Shown: piece by piece, positions 36,709-46,055 of the stretch
How positions within the stretch are numbered: the stretch's first letter is position 1
Layout: every line of letters starts with the position of its first letter
NCBI RefSeq assembly: GCF_002272925.1
Contig: NZ_MLAR01000001.1
Coordinates: 186,001-250,000 of the forward strand
Direction of reading: 5' to 3'
DNA length: 64,000 bases
Source of the DNA: Helicobacter sp. 13S00401-1
GTDB taxonomy: Bacteria > Campylobacterota > Campylobacteria > Campylobacterales > Helicobacteraceae
Translations under genes and position numbers: made by a program
The notes under the pieces: generated by a model
Databases searched by the model: none
Told to the model about the DNA's origin: nothing
The model's input: only the letters and a program-made list of their open reading frames with translations

Positions 36709-36882
36709 AAAGACTCCTTATGTAATATAGGGCTGTATGTTTGTGTGCCATACTAGTACATTTTATTTTTAGGAATCTTAAAAGGCTAAAAAGAAGCTAA
36801 AAAAGGTTAAGTTTTACTTTAACTAAAATAAAACTCAAAGTATGAAGGGGTAATTTTTAAAAAAAATCTTTACCAAAAAAGT

Positions 36883-37593
36883 TTATAGGCTAAGATCTAG
36901 ACTTATATTTTCACTTTTTAGTATTTCATCCATTTTTTTAAAGATACCAGATCCTACAAAGCCTCTAGCTAGTGGGCTAGGATGAGGGGCTTTTAGTATG
37001 AAGTGTTTTTTAGAATCTATTAGCCCTTCTTTACTTTTAGCAAAGTTTCCAAGCAAGATAAAGATTAGCCCTTCTTTTTGCAAGGAGAGGTTTTTTATGA
37101 TGGCATCAGTTAGTGCTTCCCAACCAAAGCTTTTATGGCTTGCTGGCTTGTTTGCTTCTACGCTTAAGATAGAGTTCATTAAAAGAACTCCTTCTTTTGC
37201 CCATTTACTTAAGTCTCCATGACTTGGAATCTTAAAGTCTATAGAGCTTGCTAACTCTTTGTAGATGTTTTTTAAGCTTGGTGCAGGCTTAAGCATAAAA
37301 GGTGTGCTAAAGCTTAAACCCATAGCTTGAGGAAGTAAAGCCATATCTCCAGCTACACTATAGATATAAGGCCTACTTTTATCATCTATAGAATCTAAGG
37401 GCAAATTAAAAGCGTTATGATAAGGATCTTGACCTAAAAGCACTACTTTTAGGTCCCCTAAAGGAGTTAGTTTAAAAGCGTTAAATAACAAGTCGCTTCT
37501 TGGATAGACCTTAGTGCTTAAACTAGCTTTCTTGTAAGCACTAAGTGGAGCATCTAGTAGTGCTAAGTCTACAAAGCCTTTCCACTCTAGCAT
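36883..37593 (-). CDS. ung: Uracil-DNA glycosylase
   Basis: 236 residues. The water-activating loop GQDPYHN, LLMNSILSVEANKPASH, and the DNA-intercalation loop HPSPLARGFVG mark family 1 UDG. It removes uracil produced by cytosine deamination. It starts 9 bp after the stop of the FtsB-like gene, in the eno direction. Confidence 0.95.
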   Translation of the reverse strand: MLEWKGFVDLALLDAPLSAYKKASLSTKVYPRSDLLFNAFKLTPLGDLKVVLLGQDPYHNAFNLPLDSIDDKSRPYIYSVAGDMALLPQAMGLSFSTPFMLKPAPSLKNIYKELASSIDFKIPSHGDLSKWAKEGVLLMNSILSVEANKPASHKSFGWEALTDAIIKNLSLQKEGLIFILLGNFAKSKEGLIDSKKHFILKAPHPSPLARGFVGSGIFKKMDEILKSENISLDLSL

Positions 37594-37602
37594 CTCTTTG
37601 CC

Positions 37603-39003
37603 TTAGTTGCTAGTTTTTGGACTAGCTTGATTAGGTTGTGTAGAAAGGAGTGAGCTAGGTTTACTACTAGTAGTATCGCTTGCTGGGGGTTCTAAAGAAA
37701 GATATTCAAGATACTCTTTATGAAGCTTAGCGTTTTCTAACCTACTAGTTTCTACTTGAGTAGAAAGGCTTTTTTCTTCTACTCTAAGTCTTTCTAATAT
37801 ACCAAGGGAGTTATCTCCAAAAAGAAAGTAAGCAACATCAAGCACTATGATTATGGCTATGCCAAAGATTATAAGAGCTAGCCTGTTAGAGTAGATAGCA
37901 TAGCGTAGGTTTGAGCCTTTGCCGCCATCAAAGGCCTCTCTAAGCTCAGCTTTTTCTCTAGCCTTTCTTAGCCTTTCTTCTTCATGTCTTGCTTTTTTGG
38001 CTAAAGCCTCTTTTTGTTTTTGGTCTTCTTTTAGTTCTTCTTTTGAGTGCTCATCTTGTGCTATATCTTTTATCTCTGCATAAGCTTTGGCTGCATGAGA
38101 GGAGGACTTTAAAGGCTTAGAAGATAAGTCATCTTGCACTATAACCTTAGGGTCTTCTTTTTCATCAGAGTTTGTATCACTAGATGCCTTAGCATCCTCT
38201 TTAATCTCTTCTTTAATATTCTGGGAACCAAACTCCTTAGTAAGCTCTTCTATCAATTCATCTTTAAAACTATCTTTTTTTTTAGGCTTTAAGGGAGTAG
38301 TATCATCTAGTATAGATAAAGGATTACTAATGGAATCTTTTTTTGCTTCTAGGTTAGCATCATCTTTATTATCGTCTTTATCACCATTTCTATCTTGGTG
38401 CGCTTCTTCATTATCTATAGCGTAAGTAGTGGGAGCTTCAAAAAAGACTTCCTCGAGGCTATTTTCATCACTTGATATAAGATCTTCTTTATCCTTTTTT
38501 AAGTTTGTACGCTTGCTATCTTGAGAGTCTTGAAGGTTTAAAAAGTCTTTTTTTGCCATGTCCTCTAGCCCATCAGCTTGCAATCTAGTAGATTCTTGTG
38601 CTGAAGAAGGCTTTAAAGTAGAAAGGACTTCAAGGCTATCTATCTCTTTTAGATTTATAACCTCGCTTAAATTATCTATGTTTGAAGTTGCAGGCCAAGC
38701 CTCACTAGATGTTTTTTCATCATCAAGTTTTTGTACCTCATCTTGCTTGCTTATATCCACTAGTACTATGCTTGAAGGGTCATTTAAAACACCCTTGTTA
38801 CTTGGCACATCACCTAAAGGCATAGAATCTAAAACATCAGAATAAAGACTATCTTTAGTATCTTTTTTTGTACCTTCATCTATGATGCCAGATTCTACTT
38901 TATTAGATTCTATTTTGCTAGATTCGCTACTAGATTTGGAATCTTTTTTATCTAGAGGTTCTTGCGAACTTGGCATATCAGACTTAGGACTACTTTCTTG
39001 CAA
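37603..39003 (-). CDS. FtsB/DivIC-like membrane protein with a long acidic extension
   Basis: 466 residues from TTG 39003, which has AAAGG at a good distance; ATG 38976 is an alternative. Residues 1-370 are low-complexity and rich in Ser, Asp, Lys and Glu, without recognisable domain. One membrane segment lies at about 374-394 (LALIIFGIAIIIVLDVAYFL). The 72 residues after it include a coiled coil (RVEEKSLSTQVETSRLENAK) like those of FtsB/DivIC septum proteins. Genes in this slot after eno in related genomes are usually far shorter, so the cytoplasmic extension is unusual. Confidence 0.5.
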   Translation of the reverse strand: MQESSPKSDMPSSQEPLDKKDSKSSSESSKIESNKVESGIIDEGTKKDTKDSLYSDVLDSMPLGDVPSNKGVLNDPSSIVLVDISKQDEVQKLDDEKTSSEAWPATSNIDNLSEVINLKEIDSLEVLSTLKPSSAQESTRLQADGLEDMAKKDFLNLQDSQDSKRTNLKKDKEDLISSDENSLEEVFFEAPTTYAIDNEEAHQDRNGDKDDNKDDANLEAKKDSISNPLSILDDTTPLKPKKKDSFKDELIEELTKEFGSQNIKEEIKEDAKASSDTNSDEKEDPKVIVQDDLSSKPLKSSSHAAKAYAEIKDIAQDEHSKEELKEDQKQKEALAKKARHEEERLRKAREKAELREAFDGGKGSNLRYAIYSNRLALIIFGIAIIIVLDVAYFLFGDNSLGILERLRVEEKSLSTQVETSRLENAKLHKEYLEYLSLEPPASDTTSSKPSSLLSTQPNQASPKTSN

Positions 39004-39022
39004 ATGCTACCTTTAAGCTAGC

Positions 39023-40306
39023 TTAGATCTTGCACTTATTAAAAAGTGTTCTAGCAACATAACAAGTGCCAGGGTCTTTGTGTGCTATGTTTAATAAGCG
39101 GTTGTACTTAGCTGTTCTTTCACTACGTGCAGGCGCACCAGTTTTTATCTCACCACTATTTAAAGCAACTGCTAAGTCAGCTATAAAGCTATCTTCGCTT
39201 TCTCCACTTCTATGACTTATGATTGTTTTGTAACTGTTTCTTTGAGCTAGTCTTACTGTGTCTATAGTTTGGCTTATAGTTCCTATTTGATTAGGTTTGA
39301 TTAAGATAGCATTTGCTATACCTTCTTCTATACCTTTTTTTAGAATCTTAGAGTTAGTTACAAATAAATCATCTCCAACTAACTGTATCTTGTTTTTTAG
39401 CTTATTAGTTAGATACTCCCAACCAGCCCAGTCATCTTCATCTAGCCCATCTTCTATAGATACGATAGGATAGGCATTAACTAGGTTTTCATAGTAGTTA
39501 ACTAGCCCTTCAGAATCTAACTTCAACCCTTCACCCTCTAAGTGATAAAGTCCTTCTCTATAAAGCTCACTACTTGCTATATCAAGTGCTATAAATATAT
39601 CAACACCAGGCTTATATCCAGCCTTTTCTATAGCTTGCATGATAAGTTCTAAAGGCTCTTTGTTATCTTTTAAGTTTGGTGCAAATCCACCCTCATCGCC
39701 AACACCAGTGCTTAGACCTTTTTCATTAAGTATCTTTTTTAAGTGGTGATAGATTTCTACACTTGCGCGCATAGCTTCACTAAAGTAGTCAAAGCCTAAA
39801 GGCATTATCATATACTCTTGAAAGTCTACGTTGTTATCAGCGTGGCTTCCTCCATTGATGATATTAAGCATAGGGGCAGGGAGGATTCCAGCATTAATCC
39901 CCCCTATGTATTTATAAAGGGGAACATGAAGGCTATTACTTGCAGCACGCGCTAGTGCCATAGACACGCCAAGTGTTGCATTAGCCCCTAAACGAGAGAA
40001 GTTATCAGTGTTGTCTATTTGCTGCAAAAGTGTATCAAGGCTTGATTGTTCTAGTGCATATATACCAACTATCTCTTTGGCAATAAGTGTATTAACATGA
40101 GCACAGGCTTCTAAAACACCTTTTCCAAGATAGCGCTTAGGGTCGTTATCTCTTAACTCTAAAGCTTCTTTTTTGCCTGTACTTGCACCACTTGGGACTA
40201 TAGCACTACCTACACTGCCATCACTTAAGGTTATATCTACTTGTACTGTCGGATTTGCTCTGCTATCTAGTATCTCATGAGCGTGAACTTCTTTTATAGT
40301 TGCCAT
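39023..40306 (-). CDS. eno: Enolase
   Basis: 427 residues. [17 protein letters not shown] at the start, [10 protein letters not shown], the metal-binding [12 protein letters not shown] and LIKPNQIGT, and [10 protein letters not shown] at the end are all canonical. Interconverts 2-phosphoglycerate and phosphoenolpyruvate. It is followed by the FtsB-like gene and ung in the same direction, and preceded by a pseudopilin gene and cheZ. Confidence 0.97.
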   Translation of the reverse strand: MATIKEVHAHEILDSRANPTVQVDITLSDGSVGSAIVPSGASTGKKEALELRDNDPKRYLGKGVLEACAHVNTLIAKEIVGIYALEQSSLDTLLQQIDNTDNFSRLGANATLGVSMALARAASNSLHVPLYKYIGGINAGILPAPMLNIINGGSHADNNVDFQEYMIMPLGFDYFSEAMRASVEIYHHLKKILNEKGLSTGVGDEGGFAPNLKDNKEPLELIMQAIEKAGYKPGVDIFIALDIASSELYREGLYHLEGEGLKLDSEGLVNYYENLVNAYPIVSIEDGLDEDDWAGWEYLTNKLKNKIQLVGDDLFVTNSKILKKGIEEGIANAILIKPNQIGTISQTIDTVRLAQRNSYKTIISHRSGESEDSFIADLAVALNSGEIKTGAPARSERTAKYNRLLNIAHKDPGTCYVARTLFNKCKI

Positions 40307-40392
40307 TTTTTGAAAGTCTCCTTTTTCATGTGCTTTAGTTTATTGTAACTTAAAGTGCGTGTTTTTTGTTGCTTTAAAGTCTTGCTTTACTA

Positions 40393-40977
40393 TCATAGTG
40401 TGCGGCTTAGTGGTACATTTATCTCAGAACTAGGATAGTGTTTAAGTATGCTTTCACACATAGGGGATAAAGAGCCTGAAGGGTTGCTTAGTCTAATCTG
40501 TAAGGCAGCTAGACCATTAAAACTTATAGTTATGCAGTCATTAACTAAGTCTTCTTTACCATCTCTGCCTATCTTTAAGCTATCACCACTTACTACCCAT
40601 CTAGTTGGAGAAAGATGTAAATAGTTCATAAGCCAAGCTGCATTAGCAGTATTAGTATCAAAGTTATTTAATAGGGCATATTCTTGTGTGCCACTTATGA
40701 TAGTTTGTAAGTCAGTTTGGTAGGCTACAGCTTGAGCACTATTACGTGTTAGTGTAATTTTAGGAAGGGCTATGCTTGCGATTATCCCAAGTATGACTAT
40801 GACAAACAGTACTTCTAAGGCACTAAAGCCTCCTTTAAAAGACTTATGAAAAGCCTTAGTTGAAGTTTGCTCACTATCTATATCACTTAGAGGAGTAGTT
40901 ATAGAATCTGCTTTTTTCAAAAAAGCTCCCTTAAAGGTTTTTATTAGATTCTTTATATACTTAGCTAGTGCGTTCAC
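40393..40977 (-). CDS. Type II secretion/competence pseudopilin with an unusually long leader
   Basis: 194 residues. A class III signal GG|FSALEVLFVIVILGIIAS puts the prepilin peptidase cleavage between G50 and F51, with the conserved Glu at mature position 5 (E55). Leaders are normally about 6-25 residues; here it is 50, with Lys- and Ser-rich content. The mature part has the N-terminal helix and a small globular region with two cysteines. It may work with the GspF/CtsF-like protein at 50569 in transformation or secretion. It ends before eno by 87 bp and begins 7 bp after cheZ. Confidence 0.7.
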   Translation of the reverse strand: MNALAKYIKNLIKTFKGAFLKKADSITTPLSDIDSEQTSTKAFHKSFKGGFSALEVLFVIVILGIIASIALPKITLTRNSAQAVAYQTDLQTIISGTQEYALLNNFDTNTANAAWLMNYLHLSPTRWVVSGDSLKIGRDGKEDLVNDCITISFNGLAALQIRLSNPSGSLSPMCESILKHYPSSEINVPLSRTL

Positions 40978-40983
40978 AGTCTT

Positions 40984-41718
40984 TTATTTATTACCAAAAG
41001 AAGCGATAAGCGCTTCTATATCATCTTCAGTTGCCACTTCATCACTTCTATCACCTGCTATATAAGTAGCAGATCCTACACGTCTTGAGTCTTCAACTCT
41101 GCCTTCAAACAAGGAGTTCATATACTGACTTAAAGCACGCATAACATTTATTACACGCTCTATTTTTTGTCTATGTATATCTTGATACTGCATGATATCC
41201 ATAGCTTGCATGCTAGCATCCCCACACTCCATAGCACTTTCAGCTAAGTTGGCATTTTTTTTAGCTATCTCTTTAGTTTCTTCTAGGGCTCTTTTAAAAG
41301 TTTCTATGTTTGGGAATCTAAGCGAAAGCATATCAAAAAGCTCTTCTTGGGCATTAAAGTACTTTTTTAGTGCCTTAGACTGCTTTTCTATATTACTTGC
41401 AGCTGTGCTTATAACTTCTAGTTGATCAAAAATCTCAGTCATCTTTACTTCAGAGTCTTTTGTAACATCATCTAGTTGGTGTACAACTTTATGCTCTTCA
41501 GTAGGTGGTGGTGGTGGCCATTTCCTCCCTGCATCAGCCCTATAACGTGCAGGGTCTATGTACTCAGCTTTTATATCATCATCTTGGCTAAGTGGCTCTG
41601 CTTGTGTTTGCTCTTCTATAGGTGTTTGCTTGGATGCAGTTTGTGATGTTTGAGAATCTAGACTTTCTAATTCATCCACACCTTGAGACATTAAGGAATC
41701 TAGCTCTTCTTGTGTCAT
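40984..41718 (-). CDS. cheZ: CheZ-like CheY-P phosphatase (epsilon type)
   Basis: 244 residues from ATG 41718; GAGGAG lies 7 bp before it, while a TTG just upstream is less likely. The catalytic block is YQDIHRQKIERVINVMRAL (an Asp plus Gln on a helix), as in the remote CheZ of Helicobacter and Campylobacter. The N-terminal MTQEELDSLM resembles the FliM-type CheY-binding peptide, and the C-terminal TEDDIEALIASFG the CheY-docking tail. It would dephosphorylate CheY in chemotaxis. Confidence 0.8.
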   Translation of the reverse strand: MTQEELDSLMSQGVDELESLDSQTSQTASKQTPIEEQTQAEPLSQDDDIKAEYIDPARYRADAGRKWPPPPPTEEHKVVHQLDDVTKDSEVKMTEIFDQLEVISTAASNIEKQSKALKKYFNAQEELFDMLSLRFPNIETFKRALEETKEIAKKNANLAESAMECGDASMQAMDIMQYQDIHRQKIERVINVMRALSQYMNSLFEGRVEDSRRVGSATYIAGDRSDEVATEDDIEALIASFGNK

Positions 41719-41904
41719 CAAAACTCCTCTGTTGGGAAAATTTGTGCTTTTGGCAATTATAGCAAAGTTAAAAAATGTATTTTTAAGTATGACATTAAAG
41801 TTACCTTAAAGTTTTTACTAAATTTTCATTAAATCCATTATTCACCTAGCCTTAAGCTAGCTATTATTATTTTTAATATATCTTAATACTCATAATAGGG
41901 TGTA

Positions 41905-41925
41905 AAATCATTATTATAATTATTT
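41905..41925 (+). promoter_or_regulatory. Promoter with Fur-like box before the TonB-dependent receptor
   Basis: TATAAT at 41915-41920 sits 24 bp before the ATG. It is embedded in an AT-rich sequence, AAATCATTATTATAATTATT, which resembles Fur-binding sites (alternating AAT/ATT triplets). Overlap of a -10 and a Fur site would allow iron repression. Many AT-rich intergenic regions look similar, so this is tentative. Confidence 0.4.
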
Positions 41926-41943
41926 AAAAATAGGAATAAGCGT

Positions 41944-44178
41944 ATGAAACCGATACCAAGGAACACAAAGACTATAAAAAATGTCGTCTTATTTTTAGGC
42001 ATTAGCATGGCCTTAAGTCAAAGTTTATTAGCAGATAGTACAGACAAAACCACTCCTAACACTAAGGCAAAAACACAAAAATTAAAAGCTATAGATACAG
42101 TTGGCGTAAGAGTTCATACCGGCACTTTTGAAAATACTCTAAATATAGGAGATAAGTTTTTAAGCGATACTCAAGCAAGCACCATAAGAGATATCACCCA
42201 AGCAGATTCTAGTCTTGAAGTAGGTGGAGGGTCTCAGATAGCTTCTAAACTTTATATAAGGGGTTTAGAAGAGCAGATGTTTAATGTAAGCGTGGATGGA
42301 ATAACGCAAGGTGGTAACTCCTTTCACCACCAAGGAAGCATCAATCTAAACCCAGCTATCATAAAAAGCATAACTGTTCAAAAAGGTTATGCAAGTCCAG
42401 AGAGTGGGCCAGGTGCCTTAGTAGGATCTGTAAAAGTAGAAACTAAAAACGCCTTTGATATGTTAAGAGGCAGTAAGAAAAAATATGGCGCTATCTTAGA
42501 TCTAGGAGCCTTTAGTAACTTTGGGCTTGATGGTAGTGCTGCTGTTTATGGAATCTTAGGCAAGGATGGAATCTTAGGTAAGACTGGTATCATGCTTTAT
42601 TATTCTAAGCAGTATATGCCTTATTATAGAGCAGGAGAGACTATATATGGTCCTCGTGGTTTTATCAATCCAAAAGATAGAAACCAAAAAGTTCAGTCTA
42701 GTAAAAATAACTCTGATAACTTAGTAGCTAAGATAACAACTCAGTTAGATGAAAAAAACTCTTTTGAGTTTACATATAACTTTATGACTAACAACACCAT
42801 AACTCCTTTTGCTGCAAACGTTATCATCCCTACAGAAAGCCCTCTTTTCAACAATGATCTTTTTAACAATCAAGGAAGCTTTAAGTATGAGTATGACACT
42901 GATAAGTTTAAAGCTAACTGGAATACTTACTATTCCCAAAAAAAGCTTTTTTTATATCCACTAGATGGGCAGCTAGATGAACATAGCACTGCTACTACTG
43001 AAGCTGAAAAAGAAGAAGCTAAAGAGCATGATGATGAAGTAAGACCGCTTAATATAGCAGTGCAAACTGCAGGAAGTGACCTAGTTTTTACTAACACTTT
43101 TGGAAAAGATCAATCAACCATAAAGTATGGTCTTAACTATCAGCTTATCTATCAAAGTTTACGAAACAGCTTTGTAAGCACTCCTCATGATCATACTCCA
43201 GAAGCTACTTCTCACTTTATAAATAGAGGCCGCGAGTTTGCAAACGTTATAGGAGGCTTTGTAAGTTTAAACTACTATATTTTAGATTCTCTAGCTTTAG
43301 AAGCAGGAAGTAGATATGACTTTTATAACTATGTCGATAAGTTTAATCAAGTGCATAACACTAATAATGTAAGTCCAAGTGTGGCCTTAGTTTATACTCC
43401 ATTAGATGGGCTAGATATCAAGCTAAGTTATGCTTACTCTATGAGGGGGGCTAAACCAACTGATGCGTCTTTGCTTTATAGCGTTGATGCCAACATAGAT
43501 CCTAAGCTTAAAAGTGAGCAAGCACAAAATACTGAGCTAGATATAAACTATGGAGGTGAGCACTTTAATCTTAGAGGATCAGCCTACTATCAAAATATAC
43601 ATAACTTTATAAACACCTACTTTAATACCAACCCTAGTGATGAGCATGCTTTCTTGAAGACTAATATGCCAGGTTTTATAGAGATTCTAGGCTATGAAGT
43701 AGCAGGTAAGGTTATGTATGGTGGGTTTAGTGCAAGTCTTGGAGTTAGCCAGCAGTTCCCATTTTATAAAGGCCACTATGGAATCACAGATAGCTTTGAG
43801 CTAGGGGCTTTTACTGGGGCTGTCCTAACTGCTAACTTAAACTATGACATAAAAGACTGGGGTTTAAGCTTTGGTTGGCTAAGTCGTATAGTTTTAACTA
43901 CTGGTGATTTTAATGCTTATAATCTTTACTTTAACGTACTTGAGTCTTATCAAAAAGTGGGCTATGACGTGCATAATCTTTATATAAACTATACACCACC
44001 TAAGCATGATAATCTAACCTTAAGGCTAGCTTTTACTAATATAGTTAATAGGCTTTATATAAACCCAGCCTCACCTAGAAAAGAAGTCTTTGCTAATCCA
44101 TCAGATGGAGATGTAGCAAGTTTTCCTATATATGAACCAGGCTTTAATGTGAAATTTAGCCTAAGTTATAAGATCTAA
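41944..44178 (+). CDS. TonB-dependent outer membrane receptor
   Basis: 744 residues. A signal peptide of about 30 residues is followed by a TonB-box-like DTVGVRV, a plug domain (TQADSSLEVGGGSQIASKLYI, RGLEEQMFNVSVDGITQ) and a 22-strand-size barrel ending SLSYKI. Histidine/acid-rich stretches in presumed surface loops (KEHDDEVRP, PHDHTPEATSH) suggest metal rather than siderophore contact. Ligand unknown. Together with a YceI and PepSY gene downstream it may form a metal-uptake group. ATG 41944 follows TAGGAATAAG. Confidence 0.88.
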   Translation: MKPIPRNTKTIKNVVLFLGISMALSQSLLADSTDKTTPNTKAKTQKLKAIDTVGVRVHTGTFENTLNIGDKFLSDTQASTIRDITQADSSLEVGGGSQIASKLYIRGLEEQMFNVSVDGITQGGNSFHHQGSINLNPAIIKSITVQKGYASPESGPGALVGSVKVETKNAFDMLRGSKKKYGAILDLGAFSNFGLDGSAAVYGILGKDGILGKTGIMLYYSKQYMPYYRAGETIYGPRGFINPKDRNQKVQSSKNNSDNLVAKITTQLDEKNSFEFTYNFMTNNTITPFAANVIIPTESPLFNNDLFNNQGSFKYEYDTDKFKANWNTYYSQKKLFLYPLDGQLDEHSTATTEAEKEEAKEHDDEVRPLNIAVQTAGSDLVFTNTFGKDQSTIKYGLNYQLIYQSLRNSFVSTPHDHTPEATSHFINRGREFANVIGGFVSLNYYILDSLALEAGSRYDFYNYVDKFNQVHNTNNVSPSVALVYTPLDGLDIKLSYAYSMRGAKPTDASLLYSVDANIDPKLKSEQAQNTELDINYGGEHFNLRGSAYYQNIHNFINTYFNTNPSDEHAFLKTNMPGFIEILGYEVAGKVMYGGFSASLGVSQQFPFYKGHYGITDSFELGAFTGAVLTANLNYDIKDWGLSFGWLSRIVLTTGDFNAYNLYFNVLESYQKVGYDVHNLYINYTPPKHDNLTLRLAFTNIVNRLYINPASPRKEVFANPSDGDVASFPIYEPGFNVKFSLSYKI

Positions 44179-44200
44179 ATATCTTTTAGCGCCTTTTACA

Positions 44201-44236
44201 TATAAAGTGGATTCTACATATAGAATCTACTTTATA
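44201..44236. terminator. Hairpin terminator built on an inverted AGATTCT-type word pair
   Basis: TATAAAGTGGATTCTA-CATA-TAGAATCTACTTTATA is a 16-bp stem with one G-T-compatible mismatch and a 4-nt loop, 23 bp after the receptor stop. It is followed by TCTTTTCATTTTTT. One arm has GGATTCTA rather than the exact word. Confidence 0.7.
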
Positions 44237-44652
44237 TAAAGTCTTTTCATTTTTTGAGAACGCATTTGAAAGCGTATTTAACGGGTAGTTTTTATAGCAG
44301 TTTTTATAAGTGATGAAATTTCTAATAATTATAATTTTTTAAGCCAAGGGCATTCTTACCTTTGTTTTGTGCTGATAAAAAAACATACAAATAATAATCC
44401 ATGTGCAAAAGAAACTGTTTGAATAAATATCTGTTTAATAGTGTGAATAGATTGGAATTGCTTATAAAAATGATTTTTATTAAGAGGTAATTACTTCAAG
44501 CTTAAGTTTTTTATCTTTATGTTAGTAGGCAGCAAAGATTAAGTAAAGTTAGATTCTATAAAATTTGCAGAAGGGGTTTTAGACCCTATAATCATAGAAT
44601 CTAAAACAACAGATGCAAAGCATCTTTATATTAAAGCCTTAAAGCTAGTAGT
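44237..44652. other. Intergenic region with a second inverted word pair
   Basis: About 415 bp with no gene I can support. At its right end TTAGATTCTAT (44549-44559) and ATAGAATCTAA (44594-44604) form perfect 11-bp arms around a 34-nt loop that holds a small inner hairpin (GGGT...ACCC). This lies just downstream of the yceI stop on the minus strand and may be its terminator. The middle of the region looks like low-complexity AT-rich sequence. Confidence 0.4.
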
Positions 44653-45216
44653 TTAGTTGTTAAGTGGGGCTTCAAACATGATTTTTACTTGAGGCCAAGT
44701 TAAGCCTTTATGACCTGCTGCTGCTTTTGTAAGAGAAAGTACTGATTTTTCAAGTCCAAAGGCATTTAGATCTAGTACACCTTTACCTTCTATCTTTCCA
44801 TCATCTAGTTCATATTTTAATGGCACTATGGCACTTTTACCATTCATCTTAACTTTTGCAGTTATGGTTCCTTGCTTATCACCAACTGTCACTTTTTCAA
44901 AGACAACTTCTATCTTGCCTTTTTTTTGGAAAGTCTCAAAGAAGGCATGCTTCATATTGTTAGTTATAGGCTCAGCTGGCATTAAAACGCTCATAGGATT
45001 AAAAGTCGCTTTTGCACCAGTAAGTTGACCTTTTATGCTGCTGCTATCTTTTCCAAAAGTATAGTGGGCATCTTTAAAAGTGCCTGATGTGCCTACTTTT
45101 TCAACAGTTTTAAAACCTTCAAAACTGCTTTGAAACTTGCTTGTATCTATAGTTGTTGCCATGGCCATAGCACCAAATGCACTTATAGCAGCTAGTGCTA
45201 ATACGATCTTTTTCAT
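44653..45216 (-). CDS. YceI-family periplasmic protein
   Basis: 187 residues. A signal peptide (MKKIVLALAAISAFGAMAMA) precedes a beta-barrel-like lipocalin pattern with SSFEGFKTVEKVGTSGTFKD, an early FKTVxKVGTxxGTF-type segment, and LTWPQVKIMFEA at the end. YceI proteins bind isoprenoid lipids in a barrel; some are acid- or stress-induced. It reads toward the TonB-receptor end, and away from the PepSY gene. Good AAGGAG site before the ATG. Confidence 0.78.
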   Translation of the reverse strand: MKKIVLALAAISAFGAMAMATTIDTSKFQSSFEGFKTVEKVGTSGTFKDAHYTFGKDSSSIKGQLTGAKATFNPMSVLMPAEPITNNMKHAFFETFQKKGKIEVVFEKVTVGDKQGTITAKVKMNGKSAIVPLKYELDDGKIEGKGVLDLNAFGLEKSVLSLTKAAAGHKGLTWPQVKIMFEAPLNN

Positions 45217-45376
45217 GATAATGCTCCTTATTTTTTATATCCGTATAGACTACCTAATATTTCTCATTTTGACTGCTAAAGAGAAACAAAAATACATCAT
45301 TTTTAACTTTTCTTTACAAAAAATATGAAAGTAAGATAATATTTACTCTTATAACTATAACTATAAAGGTGAAAGC

Positions 45377-45967
45377 ATGGATGGCATGGTGGCTAAAAAA
45401 AATCGAAGATACAAAAATATTAAGTCTAAATTCTTTAGGGCTATGCATATGTATCTAAGTGTATTTTTCTTGCCTTGGGTTTTAGCTTATATCGCAACTG
45501 GTATTATGTACATATCAGGGTTTAATCAAGATGCAGGAGCCACTAAGCAAAACTTTATTTTAGAACGCTATGTAGATAAAAAAGAAGACTTACTTCAAGC
45601 CTTAAAAGATCACGCTAGTGCTAATAGCTTGCGAGTACCAGATTCTAAACCTAGTGGCATTAAAGGCGAAAAACTTGGGCTTAGCTTAGCAACTCCAGGC
45701 TATGCTTTAAACATAGTCTCAAAAGATAATAAAACTACAGTAAGCACCATAGATAGAACTTTTCTTGGAGTTATGCTTATGATGCATAAAAGCAAGGCAG
45801 GTATGTTGGTTAATATATTTGCCATTGCCTTTGCTGTTAGCATGGTGCTTTTATATCTATCTGGGTTTATTTATACTGCATGGTGTAAACACTATAGAAA
45901 GTCTTCTATCATCACATTAATTGTTGGTTTTGTTGTGTTCTTTGGTCTTTTTTGGCTTTCTCTTTAA
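45377..45967 (+). CDS. PepSY-associated membrane protein (small)
   Basis: 196 residues. An N-terminal membrane segment (FFLPWVLAYIATGIMYIS) follows a His/Met-containing start (RAMHMYLSVF), a pattern typical of PepSY_TM proteins involved in metal or siderophore reduction. A soluble part of about 80 residues comes next, then MLMMHKSKAG and two further membrane helices. Larger PepSY_TM proteins have about 370 residues, so this is a half-size member. Divergent from yceI; related by context to the TonB receptor. Confidence 0.65.
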   Translation: MDGMVAKKNRRYKNIKSKFFRAMHMYLSVFFLPWVLAYIATGIMYISGFNQDAGATKQNFILERYVDKKEDLLQALKDHASANSLRVPDSKPSGIKGEKLGLSLATPGYALNIVSKDNKTTVSTIDRTFLGVMLMMHKSKAGMLVNIFAIAFAVSMVLLYLSGFIYTAWCKHYRKSSIITLIVGFVVFFGLFWLSL

Positions 45968-46055
45968 ACTCTTTAGTACTTTATTAAGTACTTTAAAGTC
46001 AGTTTTTGGAATCTTCAAGTAAGCTTACATAAAGCAAAACTTTTTAAGGATGTGC

